This document shows, one piece after another, positions 31,546 through 41,564 of a stretch of DNA of 64,000 bases (its first letter is position 1; each line of letters opens with the position of its first letter). Source of the stretch: an uncultured bacterium (GTDB lineage: Bacteria > Pseudomonadota > Gammaproteobacteria > Burkholderiales > Burkholderiaceae_C); assembly GCA_903928495.1 (NCBI GenBank), contig CAIYQZ010000011.1, positions 1-64,000 of the forward strand, given 5' to 3'. Below the pieces are notes generated by a model. That model made no database searches. It had not been told where the DNA came from and saw only the letters and a program-made list of their open reading frames with translations. The position numbers were made by a program, and so were the translations under genes.

Positions 31546-32911
31546 CCGCGGCGGCTTTGGGAGCCTTGGGTGTTCGGGCGGCCTTGGCTAGCTTGGTTGC
31601 ACCTTTGGTGGCCCACACCACAAAGCCATTCACGGGTGCGCCGTTTTCCAAGCGAATCACCGTGTTTTCAATGTCGATCGACGCAAAACCGGCAGCCTGA
31701 CACACTTGTGTGACGCTGCTGCGCGTATGTGCATAACGACCGGTCGGCAACAGCGCCATGCTGGGGCCGTCTTCTGGTGCGACTTCAAACGACGCCACAA
31801 AGGTACCGCCAGGCACCAGGATTCGGTGGGCGTCAGGGATGGCTTTTGTCACGTCGCCCGCATAAATGAACACATCCAGCGCTGCAATCACTTCGTACAG
31901 CGATTCAGGCGTGGCATCCAATGCGTCGTGAATGTTAACCGTGTGGAACTTGTCGTACACGTTGTGGCGAGCCGCCTGCGCAATCATCTCCCGTGACACG
32001 TCAACGCCAACCAGTGCACCTGCCAAGCGGCCGATGCAAACGCCGAGCAAGCCAGTGCCACAACCCAAGTCCAGCACGTTGAAGTTTTTATCGGGTCTCA
32101 ATGCAAGCAGTTTGTCTGCGACCTGCTGTGGCAACCGGTACCCGAGTGCCCGAACCATGTGCATGTCGTAGCTGCTGGCAATGCCGTCGAACAGTTGCTG
32201 TGCAACTTCGGCAGGTTGTTGGCTGGGGGTCTGCCCATTTGCCAACGCAGCATGGAACACATAAACAAGGTTCTGTGGGTCTATGGCCAACAATGCCTCA
32301 CCATCCTGTGCCGCTTGCTGCAACCTGCTCATTGCCAGGTTTGTTTTCAGGCGACCCAACAGCACGTCAGGCGCGTGCGGGTTGGCCGTTGCCAGTTCGT
32401 CCCACAGTGAAAGGGCCTCGGTGTTTTGGCCCATAGAGGCCAGGTCTGTGGCCAGCAGAATGGTTAACTGAGGGTCGTTGGGGTGCAGAGACAACCCGTG
32501 CCTGAGCAACCGGACTGCCATGTCTAGATGTCCTGCCCGGTGGGCAATGTCGATGGTGCCTGCCAGCACCATGGGGTTGCGCGGCTCCAGCTTGTGCACT
32601 TTCTCGGCTGTGGCAATGGCTTCGTCAAACTGGTTATTGCGGGCCAGCAGCAGTGCAAGTTCAAGCAGACCCGGTCCCCATTCGGGCGCAAGGCTGACTG
32701 CCTTGCGCATGGACTCAAAGGCTGCCTTGGTGTTGCCGGCTTTCTCCGCCATCAGCCCACCCAACATGAACACGCGTGCGTCACCAGGCATGGTTCGGTT
32801 CGCGTCATTCAACGTAATGGCAGCGTTTTTCAAGTCACCTTTCGCAATCAGTTCCCTTGCTTTTTGTAGCAGTGGCAGGTTGCGGTCGGTAGAGGTGGCA
32901 GTTGCACTCAT
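31529..32911 (-). CDS. TPR-containing class I SAM methyltransferase
   Basis: A 460-residue protein with about five tetratricopeptide repeats in residues 10-200, then a methyltransferase core: FNVLDLGCGTGLLGVCIGRLA (motif I), LVGVDVSREMIAQA, and YEVIAALDVFIYAGDV. The C-terminal tail is Lys/Ala/Pro-rich. The TPR part suggests a protein substrate, but this is inference. It is related in layout to TPR-methyltransferases of unknown substrate in betaproteobacteria. Confidence 0.85.
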   Translation of the reverse strand: MSATATSTDRNLPLLQKARELIAKGDLKNAAITLNDANRTMPGDARVFMLGGLMAEKAGNTKAAFESMRKAVSLAPEWGPGLLELALLLARNNQFDEAIATAEKVHKLEPRNPMVLAGTIDIAHRAGHLDMAVRLLRHGLSLHPNDPQLTILLATDLASMGQNTEALSLWDELATANPHAPDVLLGRLKTNLAMSRLQQAAQDGEALLAIDPQNLVYVFHAALANGQTPSQQPAEVAQQLFDGIASSYDMHMVRALGYRLPQQVADKLLALRPDKNFNVLDLGCGTGLLGVCIGRLAGALVGVDVSREMIAQAARHNVYDKFHTVNIHDALDATPESLYEVIAALDVFIYAGDVTKAIPDAHRILVPGGTFVASFEVAPEDGPSMALLPTGRYAHTRSSVTQVCQAAGFASIDIENTVIRLENGAPVNGFVVWATKGATKLAKAARTPKAPKAAAVKASA

Positions 32912-33034
32912 GGAGCGGTGTCTTCAGTTGTGGTGTGGCAAATGTCCGGGTGGAGCGAGGCAGCATCCGGCACAGCCTTGGGATTATCCGGGATTCGCCC
33001 AACAGTGCCTTGCATGACGTTTCGACATGTTTCA

Positions 33035-33934
33035 CTACTTCAGCCCAAACACGCGTGCCCCGTTGTCCCATGCTACCTGTCGTGCCACGGCGAGTGGCAA
33101 ATCACCGAGCCAACTGCGGTAGTGCTGCATCAGGTCGTCGTAGTACAGCCAACGCTGGTTGACCCACGTGTCGGACCCAATCATGAAGCGGCTGGGGTAG
33201 GCCATCAGCAAGTCCCGCCACTCTGGGCACAGGCGAACCTCGCCCTTCGGGCCTTCGCAAGTGAGCCCGGGTCGGTATGACAGTTCTCCCATCAACTGGG
33301 GGTAGCGGTCCAGCAGGGCCTTCACACGGGCCACTGGTGTGCCGCCGATGCCAGTGTGTGCCCAGATCAGCTTCACGTTGCGGCCACCAGACGGGGTGTT
33401 CGCCATCAGGCCGTCAATCGCTGCGTCATCCACATGGGCAAGAACCACCAACCCGCGCGCATCGGCCAGGGCCATCAGCTTTTGCGCGACGTGGCCGGCA
33501 GCATTGGCGCTGTCATACAGATGGAACTCGCCAATGCCCCGGTATGGGCCGCTGTCGGTGCCCCTGGCCAGTTCGGCCAGCACCATGTCGTAAATGCTGT
33601 CGTCTCGGAACCAGTTGTTGTAGTCAGCACGGTTGCGGTAGAGCCTGACCAATGGCAACACAGTCACACCCGCTGCTTGGGTTTCGGTCACAGCGCTGGC
33701 CAGCGTGCGGGTGCCGTCATTGGGTCGTGAATTGGCCACGACGGCTCTGACATCGTTTCGCTTCATGCGAGCCAGCACATCGGTCAGGGGGTGGGGCGCT
33801 TGGGCATCGTCGTTGTAGTGCAGGTGTGCGTCGAACAGTGGGCCTGTGTAGGCCGCACTTTGGGCGGCTGCAACGCATGAAATAGAGAGCAACAAAGCAA
33901 TCATCCATGAGCGGTGGATGCCATTTTTATTCAT
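33035..33934 (-). CDS. Secreted amidohydrolase-family protein
   Basis: A 299-residue protein with a signal peptide ([17 protein letters not shown]) and a TIM-barrel metal-dependent hydrolase fold. Metal ligands fit FDAHLHYN (HxH), [14 protein letters not shown] and MIGSDTW (Asp). The short length and periplasmic location set it apart from typical dihydroorotase-like enzymes; the substrate is unknown. The ATG at 33934 was chosen because the signal peptide starts there. It is divergent from the MFS gene. Confidence 0.82.
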   Translation of the reverse strand: MNKNGIHRSWMIALLLSISCVAAAQSAAYTGPLFDAHLHYNDDAQAPHPLTDVLARMKRNDVRAVVANSRPNDGTRTLASAVTETQAAGVTVLPLVRLYRNRADYNNWFRDDSIYDMVLAELARGTDSGPYRGIGEFHLYDSANAAGHVAQKLMALADARGLVVLAHVDDAAIDGLMANTPSGGRNVKLIWAHTGIGGTPVARVKALLDRYPQLMGELSYRPGLTCEGPKGEVRLCPEWRDLLMAYPSRFMIGSDTWVNQRWLYYDDLMQHYRSWLGDLPLAVARQVAWDNGARVFGLK

Positions 33935-34048
33935 AAAGCTGCTTTCGGTGCAAGTCGGGTGTTGTGTGTGTTCTATGTTGGCACCTCTTGGAAACCCTGG
34001 CGACAGGTCGGTCAACCCGGCGTCCATCACCCACGTAACATCCAGTCA

Positions 34049-35275
34049 ATGAGCGCCTCTACCCACATCGCAGACACCCATCAGCCTGACGCCGTTCCCC
34101 TCAAGCAAGACGCTGCCGTCATAGGCTTGGTGGGCCTGGCACATGCCACATCCCACTTTTCACATTTGCTGTTGGCGCCCTTGTTCCCTGTGTTCATGAA
34201 GGACTTTGGCCTGAGTTATTCCGACGTGGGCCTGTTGATGACCATTTTTTTCGTTGTGTCGGGTTCTGGGCAGGCCCTGGCCGGGTTTCTGGTGGACCGT
34301 GTGAGTGCACGTCCGGTGCTGTTTGGGGCCGTCGGCCTGTTTCTGGCGGCATCGTTGGTCGCGTCCATGGTCACCAGCTACTGGGGGCTCATGGCGGTGG
34401 CCTTGCTGGCCGGTTTGGGCAACGCGCCGTTTCACCCAGCGGATTTCACTATTCTGAATCAGCGGGTGTCGGCCCCGCGCCTGGGGCATGCGTTCAGCGC
34501 CCATGGCCTCACGGGTAACCTGGGGTGGGCGCTGGCGCCTGTGTTTCTGGTGGGCATCACATCGCTGGCCGACTGGCGCACCGCCTATCACGCCGCTGCT
34601 GTGTTGTATGTCGGCGTGCTGGCCTTGCTGTTCTGGCAGCGCGACAAGCTTCGCACTGAGGTGGTGGTGCGCCATGCGGATGCGCCCAAGGGCTCTGACC
34701 TGGCGTTTCTGAAGCTGCCTGTTGTGTGGTGGTGTTTTGCCTTCTTCTTTTTGTCCACCATGACATTGGCCGTGGTGCAGAGTTTTGGCCCATCCATACT
34801 GAAAGCGGCCCACGGGGCCAGCCTGGAATTGGCCACCCTGACCATCACCGCCTACATGTTGTGTGGTGCGTTCGGCATGCTGGTAGGGGGCTTTGTTGCG
34901 GCGCAAACCACCCATTCAGACCGCGTGGTGGCCTGGGCCATGGGCGCGGGTGCGGTGCTGTTGCTGGTGTGTGCCACCGGGTGGCTGGGTGCCATGGGAA
35001 CGATGGCCGGCTTGGCCGCCACCGGTTTTGCGGTGGGAGTGGGTGGACCCAGCCGCGACATGATGATCAAAAAGGCCACGCCCAAAGGCGCCACCGGCCG
35101 GGTGTATGGCACCGTGTATTCAGGGCTGGACATGGGGTTTGCGGTGTCGCCCGTGATCTTCGGCGCGCTGATGGACAAGGGCTATTACGGCACCACCCTG
35201 GCTGGCGCAGCTTTGTTCCTGATGCTTGCCGTGGTGGCCGCAGTGGCGGTGGGAAAACGCACCGTGGCGCGCTGA
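34049..35275 (+). CDS. MFS transporter, fosmidomycin-resistance-like
   Basis: A 408-residue transporter with about twelve transmembrane segments. GLAHATSHFSHLLLAPLFP in helix 1, the loop GFLVDRVSARP (motif A) and FSAHGLTGNLGWALAP match the Fsr subgroup of the major facilitator superfamily. Efflux of a small toxic compound is likely; the substrate is unproven. The ATG at 34049 is used because upstream codons show no membrane or family signature. Confidence 0.87.
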   Translation: MSASTHIADTHQPDAVPLKQDAAVIGLVGLAHATSHFSHLLLAPLFPVFMKDFGLSYSDVGLLMTIFFVVSGSGQALAGFLVDRVSARPVLFGAVGLFLAASLVASMVTSYWGLMAVALLAGLGNAPFHPADFTILNQRVSAPRLGHAFSAHGLTGNLGWALAPVFLVGITSLADWRTAYHAAAVLYVGVLALLFWQRDKLRTEVVVRHADAPKGSDLAFLKLPVVWWCFAFFFLSTMTLAVVQSFGPSILKAAHGASLELATLTITAYMLCGAFGMLVGGFVAAQTTHSDRVVAWAMGAGAVLLLVCATGWLGAMGTMAGLAATGFAVGVGGPSRDMMIKKATPKGATGRVYGTVYSGLDMGFAVSPVIFGALMDKGYYGTTLAGAALFLMLAVVAAVAVGKRTVAR

Positions 35276-35299
35276 TACGCCAGGCGCTCCTTGCGTGCT

Positions 35300-35803
35300 T
35301 CAGCCCGCAGCCGACACATGCGACAGCGGCAGTTGTGTTGTCGATTTCACGCACTGCAACACGATGTTCGAGCGGATGCTGGCCACGCCTTTCATGCGTG
35401 TCAGGCGCTTGAGCACTGACTCTGACAACGCTGACAGGTCTGCTGCAAAGATTTTCAGAATGTAGTCTGACTCTCCGGTCACAGCAAAGCATTCCACCAC
35501 CTCGGGAATGCTGAGGATGTCGCGCTCGAAACTGGTTCCTTCTTCGTCACCATGCCGAGCAAGCGTCACGTAGCTGATGGCCCGCACACCCAGCCCCAGC
35601 CGTGCCGGGTCCAAAAGGGCCACATGCGCCCTGATGAAGCCGGCGGCCTCAAGCCGCTGTATGCGCCTGCTGACCTGTGATGCCGACAGGTGGATGCTGT
35701 CTCCTAGTTCTTGGTGGGTCGCATGCGTGTTGAGCTGCAATGCGGCCAAAAGGCTGATGTCGTAGCGGTCAAGCGGAAATCCGTCATGGTTTGCCTTTTT
35801 CAT
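35300..35803 (-). CDS. Lrp/AsnC family transcriptional regulator
   Basis: A 167-residue regulator (172 if the upstream GTG at 35818 is used). N-terminal winged helix: [24 protein letters not shown] and [19 protein letters not shown]-terminal RAM ligand domain with [22 protein letters not shown]. It is divergent from hppD with about 107 bp between starts, so it probably senses an aromatic amino acid and controls the hppD-phhB-phhA operon and itself. The regulatory link is inferred from position. Confidence 0.88.
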   Translation of the reverse strand: MKKANHDGFPLDRYDISLLAALQLNTHATHQELGDSIHLSASQVSRRIQRLEAAGFIRAHVALLDPARLGLGVRAISYVTLARHGDEEGTSFERDILSIPEVVECFAVTGESDYILKIFAADLSALSESVLKRLTRMKGVASIRSNIVLQCVKSTTQLPLSHVSAAG

Positions 35804-35810
35804 GCATGAA

Positions 35811-35850
35811 GTGTGCACTCATGTCATGGTTTTCTGAACAGGTTGCACAC
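35811..35850. promoter_or_regulatory. Possible Lrp-type operator between regulator and hppD
   Basis: GTGTGCA at 35811-35817 and TGCACAC at 35844-35850 form an inverted repeat with 26 bases between them, in the divergent space next to the regulator start. Assignment is by position only. Confidence 0.3.
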
Positions 35851-35910
35851 ACTGTGCGTGAAGTTGTGTCCAAAATTCACTCACCTGAACAACACCTGAC
35901 GGAGACAACC

Positions 35911-37026
35911 ATGGCCGATTTGTTTGAAAACCCCATGGGCCTGTGCGGCTTTGAGTTTGTCGAATTCGCCTCGCCCACCGCCAACCTGCTGGAGCCGCTG
36001 TTCGAGCAGATGGGCTTTACCCTGGTGGCCAAACACCGCAGCAAAAACGTGGTGCTGTACCGCCAGGGCGGCATCAACTTCATTGTCAACCGCGAGCCGC
36101 GCAGCGTGGCGGGCTACTTTGCCGCCGAGCACGGCCCCAGCGCCTGTGGCCTGGCGTTCAGGGTGCGCGATGCCCACAAGGCCTACGCCCGCGCGCTGGA
36201 GCAAGGCGCACAACCCATTGAAATTCCCACCGGCCCCATGGAGCTGCGGCTGCCCGCTATCAAAGGCATTGGCGGTGCACCGCTGTACCTGATTGACCGG
36301 TTTGAAGACGGCAAAAGCATTTACGACATCGACTTTGACTTCATCGAGGGCGTGGACCGCCACCCCGTGGGCCACGGCTTCAAAACCATCGACCACATGA
36401 CGCACAACGTCTACAAGGGCCGCATGGCGTTCTGGGGTGCGTTTTACGAGCGCATCTTCAACTTCCGCGAAATCCGCTATTTCGACATCAAAGGCGAATA
36501 CACCGGCCTCACCAGCCGTGCCATGACCGCGCCAGATGGCCTGATCCGCATCCCGCTGAACGAAGAGCGCGGTGGCAACGGCGGGCAAATTGAAGAGTTT
36601 CTGATGCAGTTCAACGGTGAGGGCATTCAGCACATTGCCTTGTCGTGCGACAACCTGATCGACGCCGTTGACAAGCTGCAAATGGCTGGCATTCCCCTCA
36701 TGACCGCGCCCAACGATGTGTATTACGACATGCTGTCCGAACGCCTGCCTGGCCATGGGGAACCCGTGCCCGAGTTGCAAGCGCGCGGCATTTTGCTCGA
36801 CGGCAGCACCGCCAACGGCCAACCGCGCCTGTTGCTTCAAATTTTCAGCCAGACGCTGCTGGGCCCGGTGTTTTTCGAGTTCATCCAGCGCAAGGCCGAC
36901 GAAGGTTTTGGCGAGGGCAACTTCAAAGCGCTGTTCGAGTCGATGGAGCGCGACCAGTTGCGCCGGGGTGCCATCGACGGCGTGCCTGCCACATCCACAG
37001 CCACAACCACAGCAGAGGCGGCATGA
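35911..37026 (+). CDS. hppD: 4-Hydroxyphenylpyruvate dioxygenase
   Basis: A 371-residue non-haem iron enzyme converting 4-hydroxyphenylpyruvate to homogentisate in tyrosine breakdown. The first iron His lies in [11 protein letters not shown], the second in [12 protein letters not shown] and the Glu in [11 protein letters not shown]; the N-terminal VOC domain carries [10 protein letters not shown]. The ATG at 35911 follows GGAGAC. Its stop overlaps the phhB start (ATGA at 37023), so the operon is translationally coupled. Confidence 0.96.
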   Translation: MADLFENPMGLCGFEFVEFASPTANLLEPLFEQMGFTLVAKHRSKNVVLYRQGGINFIVNREPRSVAGYFAAEHGPSACGLAFRVRDAHKAYARALEQGAQPIEIPTGPMELRLPAIKGIGGAPLYLIDRFEDGKSIYDIDFDFIEGVDRHPVGHGFKTIDHMTHNVYKGRMAFWGAFYERIFNFREIRYFDIKGEYTGLTSRAMTAPDGLIRIPLNEERGGNGGQIEEFLMQFNGEGIQHIALSCDNLIDAVDKLQMAGIPLMTAPNDVYYDMLSERLPGHGEPVPELQARGILLDGSTANGQPRLLLQIFSQTLLGPVFFEFIQRKADEGFGEGNFKALFESMERDQLRRGAIDGVPATSTATTTAEAA

Positions 37027-37343
37027 ACCCCGCACCCCAGCGGCTGGACGCCGCAACCGCTACCGCCCGCTTGGTCCACATGCCAGGCTGGGTGCTGGCG
37101 GCTGACGGCCTGTCCATTTCGCGCCAATATGTTTTTGCCGACTTTCGGGCGGCCTTTGGCTTCATGACGCAGGTGGCCCTGGCCGCTGAAAAGGCCGACC
37201 ACCACCCCGAGTGGTTCAACGTTTACAACCGCGTGGATATTCGCCTGACCACCCACGACGCGGGTGGCTTGTCCGAGCGCGACTTTTCTCTGGCCGCTGT
37301 GGCCGATGCCGTTGCCAAGCAGATGGTGGGGCAGGGCGCATGA
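37023..37343 (+). CDS. phhB: Pterin-4a-carbinolamine dehydratase
   Basis: A 106-residue enzyme that recycles the tetrahydropterin cofactor used by phenylalanine hydroxylase. The motif [22 protein letters not shown] includes the catalytic His pair and pterin-binding residues, and FVFADF-type sequence precedes it. It overlaps hppD at its start and phhA at its end by 4 bases each. Confidence 0.94.
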   Translation: MNPAPQRLDAATATARLVHMPGWVLAADGLSISRQYVFADFRAAFGFMTQVALAAEKADHHPEWFNVYNRVDIRLTTHDAGGLSERDFSLAAVADAVAKQMVGQGA

Positions 37344-38251
37344 GTGCCAGCCATTCGGTCGCGCTGCAAGGACTGGCCGCCGGACAAACCGCCCGTCCGC
37401 CCAGCGCCGACTGGACCATTCCACAGGGCTGGAGCAGTTACACCGCCGCCGAACACGCCGTCTGGCAAACCCTGTTCGAGCGACAGACCGCGCTATTGCC
37501 CGGACGGGCCTGCGACGAGTTTGTGGCCGGCATGCGCGACCTGCCCATACGCCCTGACCGCATCCCGCACTTTGGCGAGCTGAACGAGGTGCTCAAACCC
37601 CGCACCGGCTGGGAGATCGTGGCCGTGCCCGGCCTGGTGCCCGACGACGTGTTTTTTGACCACCTGGCTCACCGCCGGTTTCCGGCAGGCCAGTTCATCC
37701 GCCAAGCCCACCAGTTGGACTACCTGCAAGAACCCGATGTGTTTCACGACGTGTTTGGCCACGTTCCCATGCTGATGAACCCGGTCATGGCCGACTTCAT
37801 CCAGGCGTACGGGGAAGGCGGCCTGCGCGCCCAGAAGCTGGGCACCTTGCCCCTGCTGGCCCGGGTCTACTGGTACACGGTGGAGTTTGGCCTGGTGCAG
37901 CAGGCCGACGGCCTGCGCATCTACGGCGCGGGCATTGCCTCGTCGCGGACCGAAAGCGTGTTTTGCCTGGACGATGCGTCTCCCCACCGCGTGGCGTTCG
38001 ACCTGGTGCGGGTGATGCGCACGCACTATCGCATCGACGACTTCCAAGAAATCTACTTCGTGCTCGACCGATTGGACGACCTGCTGGAGTTGGCACGTGT
38101 GGACTTTGAACCGCTGTACCGCCAGGTGGCTGATGTGAACGCCAGCCAGTCCGATTTGCAGCCCGCCGACTTGAGCCCTGCCGACCGGGTGCTGCACACC
38201 GGCACGGGGGCGTATGCCGCCTGGCAGCGGCAAACACTGCGGTGCGGGTGA
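37340..38251 (+). CDS. phhA: Phenylalanine-4-hydroxylase
   Basis: A 303-residue tetrahydropterin-dependent iron enzyme that makes tyrosine from phenylalanine. Iron ligands are the two His of [12 protein letters not shown] and the Glu of WYTVEFGL; the bacterial length lacks a regulatory ACT domain. Start ATG at 37340 overlaps phhB (ATGA). With hppD it gives Phe to Tyr to homogentisate; the transaminase and homogentisate dioxygenase are not in this window. Confidence 0.95.
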   Translation: MSASHSVALQGLAAGQTARPPSADWTIPQGWSSYTAAEHAVWQTLFERQTALLPGRACDEFVAGMRDLPIRPDRIPHFGELNEVLKPRTGWEIVAVPGLVPDDVFFDHLAHRRFPAGQFIRQAHQLDYLQEPDVFHDVFGHVPMLMNPVMADFIQAYGEGGLRAQKLGTLPLLARVYWYTVEFGLVQQADGLRIYGAGIASSRTESVFCLDDASPHRVAFDLVRVMRTHYRIDDFQEIYFVLDRLDDLLELARVDFEPLYRQVADVNASQSDLQPADLSPADRVLHTGTGAYAAWQRQTLRCG

Positions 38252-38578
38252 TCGCTGGCACACGGCAAGCCGGATTTTTGGGGAGAAAAGGCTTGCACCG
38301 CTTTTCTGTATTGGATTGTTTGCTATTCATTTAATTTTCTAGCAAACTTTCCATATCGGACAAGCGGTAGGCGGTCATTCGGACCTCAAATTTCTCGTGG
38401 CCCCTTGCCTGTGTACCGTTCACGATGGACCAACGCATTGGATGGTGCACACCCAATCTGCCAGAGTGTTGGCATGGCCCCAACGGTCGTCTCCCGCGGA
38501 CCCACTGGCCGGTTGTTTCCGCGCCGATAGCCTCACAGTGGACAGGTTTCTCCGGCCCCGATGCGCCAGAATTCGCGC
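38252..38578. other. Intergenic region, 327 bp, no gene seen
   Basis: No credible ORF. It includes an AT-rich segment (about 38310-38355) with TTTGCTATTCATTTAATTTT, perhaps a decayed repeat copy, and probably the terminator of phhA and promoter of the next gene, but no element is clear enough to call. Confidence 0.5.
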
Positions 38579-40303
38579 ATGACTTCCAACGCCCCCAACC
38601 CCACCACTGTATCCCCCCAGCTCGCTGGCCACTTGCTGGTTGAATGCCTGATTGAGCAGGGCGTCACCCACGCCTTTGGCGTCCCCGGCGAAAGCTACCT
38701 GGCCGTGCTTGACGGGTTCCACAAGCATGCCGACCGCATCCGGTTCATCCACACGCGGCAGGAGGGTGGTGCAGCCTTCATGGCTGAGGCGCACGGCAAA
38801 CTCACCGGGCGGCCCGGTGTGTGCTTCGTCACCCGTGGCCCCGGGGCCACCAACGCCAGCATTGGAGTGCACACCGCTTTCCAGGATTCCACGCCCATGG
38901 TGCTGCTGGTGGGCGACGTGGCCAGCGACTGCCGCGACCGCGAGGCCTTTCAGGAGGTGGACTTTTTCAGCTTCTTTGGCCCCCTGGCCAAGCGGGTGGA
39001 ACGCATTGACGATGCCCGCCGCATCCCCGAATACATTGCCCGCGCCTTTGCCACCGCCCTGAACGGCCGCCCCGGCCCCGTGGTGTTGGTGCTGCCTGAA
39101 GACATGCTGATCCACACCGTGGCCGTCCGCCCTTTGCCCCGTGTGGAGGCCGTACAGGCCTGGAGCGACCCCGGTGCCCTGCGCGACCTGCGCCAACTGC
39201 TGTTGGAAGCACAGCGCCCGCTGGTGATTGCCGGCGGAGGAGGGTGGACACCGCAAGCCGCCCAGGCCCTGCAACGCTTTGCTGAAAACTGGCAGCTTCC
39301 GGTGGCCAACGCCTTCCGGTTTCAGGACACGTTTGACAACCACCACCCCCTGTATGCCGGCGATGTGGGTCTGGGCATCAACCCCAAGCTGGCCGCCCGC
39401 ATCCGCGAGGCCGACCTGCTGCTGGTGCTGGGTGCTCGCCTGGGCGAGGCCACCACGGGCAGCTACACGCTGATTGACGCACCCCTGCCCAAACAGAAGC
39501 TGGTGCACATCCACGCCAGTGCTGAAGAGCTGGGCCGCGTTTACCACCCCACGCTGGCCATCTGCGCGACCATGAATGCAGCGGCCCGCAGCCTGGAGGT
39601 GCTGACCGCGCCGCCGCAGGTGGCTTGGGAACCTTGGGCCGCTGTTGCGCAGGCCGACTACCGCGCCAACATCGACCCTGCCAACGGCGGCGTGGTGCTG
39701 CCCGGCCCAGTGGACATGCCCCGGGTGATGGACGTGGTGCGCCGCCTGTTGCCCGCCGACGCCGTGCTGACCAACGGCGCAGGCAACTTTGCCAGCTGGC
39801 TGCACCGCTTCCACCCCTACCACGGGCTGGCCAAGGGCCACAAAACACAACTGGCCCCCACCAACGGGGCCATGGGTTACGGCGTGCCCGCTGGGATTGG
39901 CGCGGCCATCGTCCAGCCGGGGCGCACGGTGTTCACCATCGCGGGCGATGGCGACTTCATGATGAACGGCCAGGAGCTGGCCACCGCAGCGCAGTTCGGG
40001 GCCAAGACCATCATCTTGCTGGTGAACAACGGCACCTACGGCACCATCCGCATGCACCAGGAGCGCGAGTACCCGCTGCACGTCAGCGGCTCCACGCTGG
40101 TCAACCCCGATTTCTGCGCACTCGCCCGTGCCTACGGTTACGCCGCCGAACAGGTCACCGCCACCGAGGGGTTCGAGCCAGCCTTCCAGCGTGCGCTGGT
40201 GGCCAAGCAGGGCACGGTGATTGAGCTGATGCTCAGTGCCGACGTCATCACCACGCGCGGCACGCTGTCTGCCATCACTCAGAATGCCTTGAAAACCGCT
40301 TGA
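38579..40303 (+). CDS. Thiamine-diphosphate-dependent enzyme, acetolactate-synthase-like
   Basis: A 574-residue three-domain ThDP enzyme. Catalytic Glu lies in HTRQEGGAAFMAEAHGK; the ThDP/Mg motif is IAGDGDFMMNGQELATA ... VNNGTYGTIRM. It resembles the large subunit of acetolactate synthase but stands alone, without a small regulatory subunit, so a related decarboxylase or lyase is equally possible. Start ATG at 38579 rather than 38561: homologous sequence begins after it. It ends 19 bp before the next gene. Confidence 0.87.
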   Translation: MTSNAPNPTTVSPQLAGHLLVECLIEQGVTHAFGVPGESYLAVLDGFHKHADRIRFIHTRQEGGAAFMAEAHGKLTGRPGVCFVTRGPGATNASIGVHTAFQDSTPMVLLVGDVASDCRDREAFQEVDFFSFFGPLAKRVERIDDARRIPEYIARAFATALNGRPGPVVLVLPEDMLIHTVAVRPLPRVEAVQAWSDPGALRDLRQLLLEAQRPLVIAGGGGWTPQAAQALQRFAENWQLPVANAFRFQDTFDNHHPLYAGDVGLGINPKLAARIREADLLLVLGARLGEATTGSYTLIDAPLPKQKLVHIHASAEELGRVYHPTLAICATMNAAARSLEVLTAPPQVAWEPWAAVAQADYRANIDPANGGVVLPGPVDMPRVMDVVRRLLPADAVLTNGAGNFASWLHRFHPYHGLAKGHKTQLAPTNGAMGYGVPAGIGAAIVQPGRTVFTIAGDGDFMMNGQELATAAQFGAKTIILLVNNGTYGTIRMHQEREYPLHVSGSTLVNPDFCALARAYGYAAEQVTATEGFEPAFQRALVAKQGTVIELMLSADVITTRGTLSAITQNALKTA

Positions 40304-40322
40304 GAACAGGTCTTCTTCGCTC

Positions 40323-41411
40323 ATGAAAACAGTTTGGTTGAAACGGGCGCTGGTTGCTGCCGCTCTTGTTGTCTCGTCCTCGGGTGGGCAGGCTGCGTCG
40401 GCAACGCGAGCAGTGGTCGCTGCGCAACAGACAGTGGCCGCAGCTGTGCTGCCAGCGTCTGGCGCAAACCCTGAAATCGTCGTTTTTTACCTTGGCAAAG
40501 GGCAACCTTCGGAAATCACGCGGGACGGGGTCCCCATGCAGATGGGCTGGGATCTCCCTGTGTCGCCTTCAGCCAGTTCGCGACCGCTGGTGGTGTTGTC
40601 CCACGGCTCAGACGGCAATCCGTGGCAGAACAGTGATCTGGCCAAACGCTTGGTGCTGGCGGGCTTTGTGGTGGCAGCCCCATTTCACACAGGCGATAGC
40701 AGCAGGGACCATGACCACAGCACGCTGACAACCTGGGACAACTGGCGGTCAAGGCCCAAGCATGTGACAGCCACGATCGATGTCATGGCCCATTCCAAGC
40801 GGTGGCAGGTGCGTACCGACAGGGTAGGGGTGTTTGGCATGTCCGCTGGTGGCCATACAGCTCTCACGATGGCGGGGGGCAAATGGTCGCCAGACCGGTT
40901 TCGCCAGCACTGTAACCAGCACATCCGGGAAGATCTACTCATCTGTTCAGAAGGTCGCAGGCAATTGAAGGGCGACTGGCTGGATGTGTTGCGCATGGAG
41001 GTGACCCTGGCCAGGGTCAATTACCACATGCGTAACGAGACGTTGTACGGCCATGTTGAACCGCGCGTGACCGCAGTGGTGGCGGAAGTGCCCGTATTGG
41101 GTGAATTTCACCTGCAAAGCCTTGCCAGCAGTTCGCGGGCCATCGGTGTGGTGCAAGCGCTGGCCGACCAGTTTGTGAACCCGAAGTTGCACAGTGGGGC
41201 GTTGTTGCGGGCGTGCAGTCACTGCGTGGAACTGGCCAGCGTGCCTGGCGCTGGACATTCGAGCTTGCTGTCTCCGGTGGCTCCTTCCGCATTGGAAACA
41301 AATGCCCCAGGTTTTGACCGTCGTGTGGTAGCCGATGTAGAGGCCAAGGTCGTGGCATTTTTCACGCGCAACCTTGTGGATGGAGCGGACAAAAAGGGCG
41401 GGCCGTCATGA
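40323..41411 (+). CDS. Secreted alpha/beta hydrolase, dienelactone-hydrolase-like
   Basis: A 362-residue protein with an N-terminal signal peptide (LVAAALVVSSSGGQAASA). Motifs LVVLSHGSDGN (oxyanion region), GVFGMSAGGHTALT (nucleophile Ser) and GAGHSSLL (catalytic His) complete a hydrolase triad with an Asp not assigned. The whole resembles predicted periplasmic dienelactone hydrolases. It lies 153 bp before the NRPS-PKS gene on the same strand; whether it belongs to that cluster is undecided. Confidence 0.82.
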   Translation: MKTVWLKRALVAAALVVSSSGGQAASATRAVVAAQQTVAAAVLPASGANPEIVVFYLGKGQPSEITRDGVPMQMGWDLPVSPSASSRPLVVLSHGSDGNPWQNSDLAKRLVLAGFVVAAPFHTGDSSRDHDHSTLTTWDNWRSRPKHVTATIDVMAHSKRWQVRTDRVGVFGMSAGGHTALTMAGGKWSPDRFRQHCNQHIREDLLICSEGRRQLKGDWLDVLRMEVTLARVNYHMRNETLYGHVEPRVTAVVAEVPVLGEFHLQSLASSSRAIGVVQALADQFVNPKLHSGALLRACSHCVELASVPGAGHSSLLSPVAPSALETNAPGFDRRVVADVEAKVVAFFTRNLVDGADKKGGPS

Positions 41412-41564
41412 AAATGGGATGTAACATGCCAGCCGGTTTGCCGGAGGGCTTCATGACATTGCAACCGGTCCTGTTCTTGGTCGGCCGGGGATGTCTCCGA
41501 AATTTGGCTCGAACTTGCTGCCTGTGAAATCCCAGAGCCTCCTCTGTTGGCTACCGAAAGCACC

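Noticed and set aside
38420-40324. 634-codon antisense open frame opposite the ThDP enzyme
   Set aside because: The plus strand has catalytic and cofactor motifs of a ThDP enzyme; the antisense peptide is His/Gly-rich shadow sequence.
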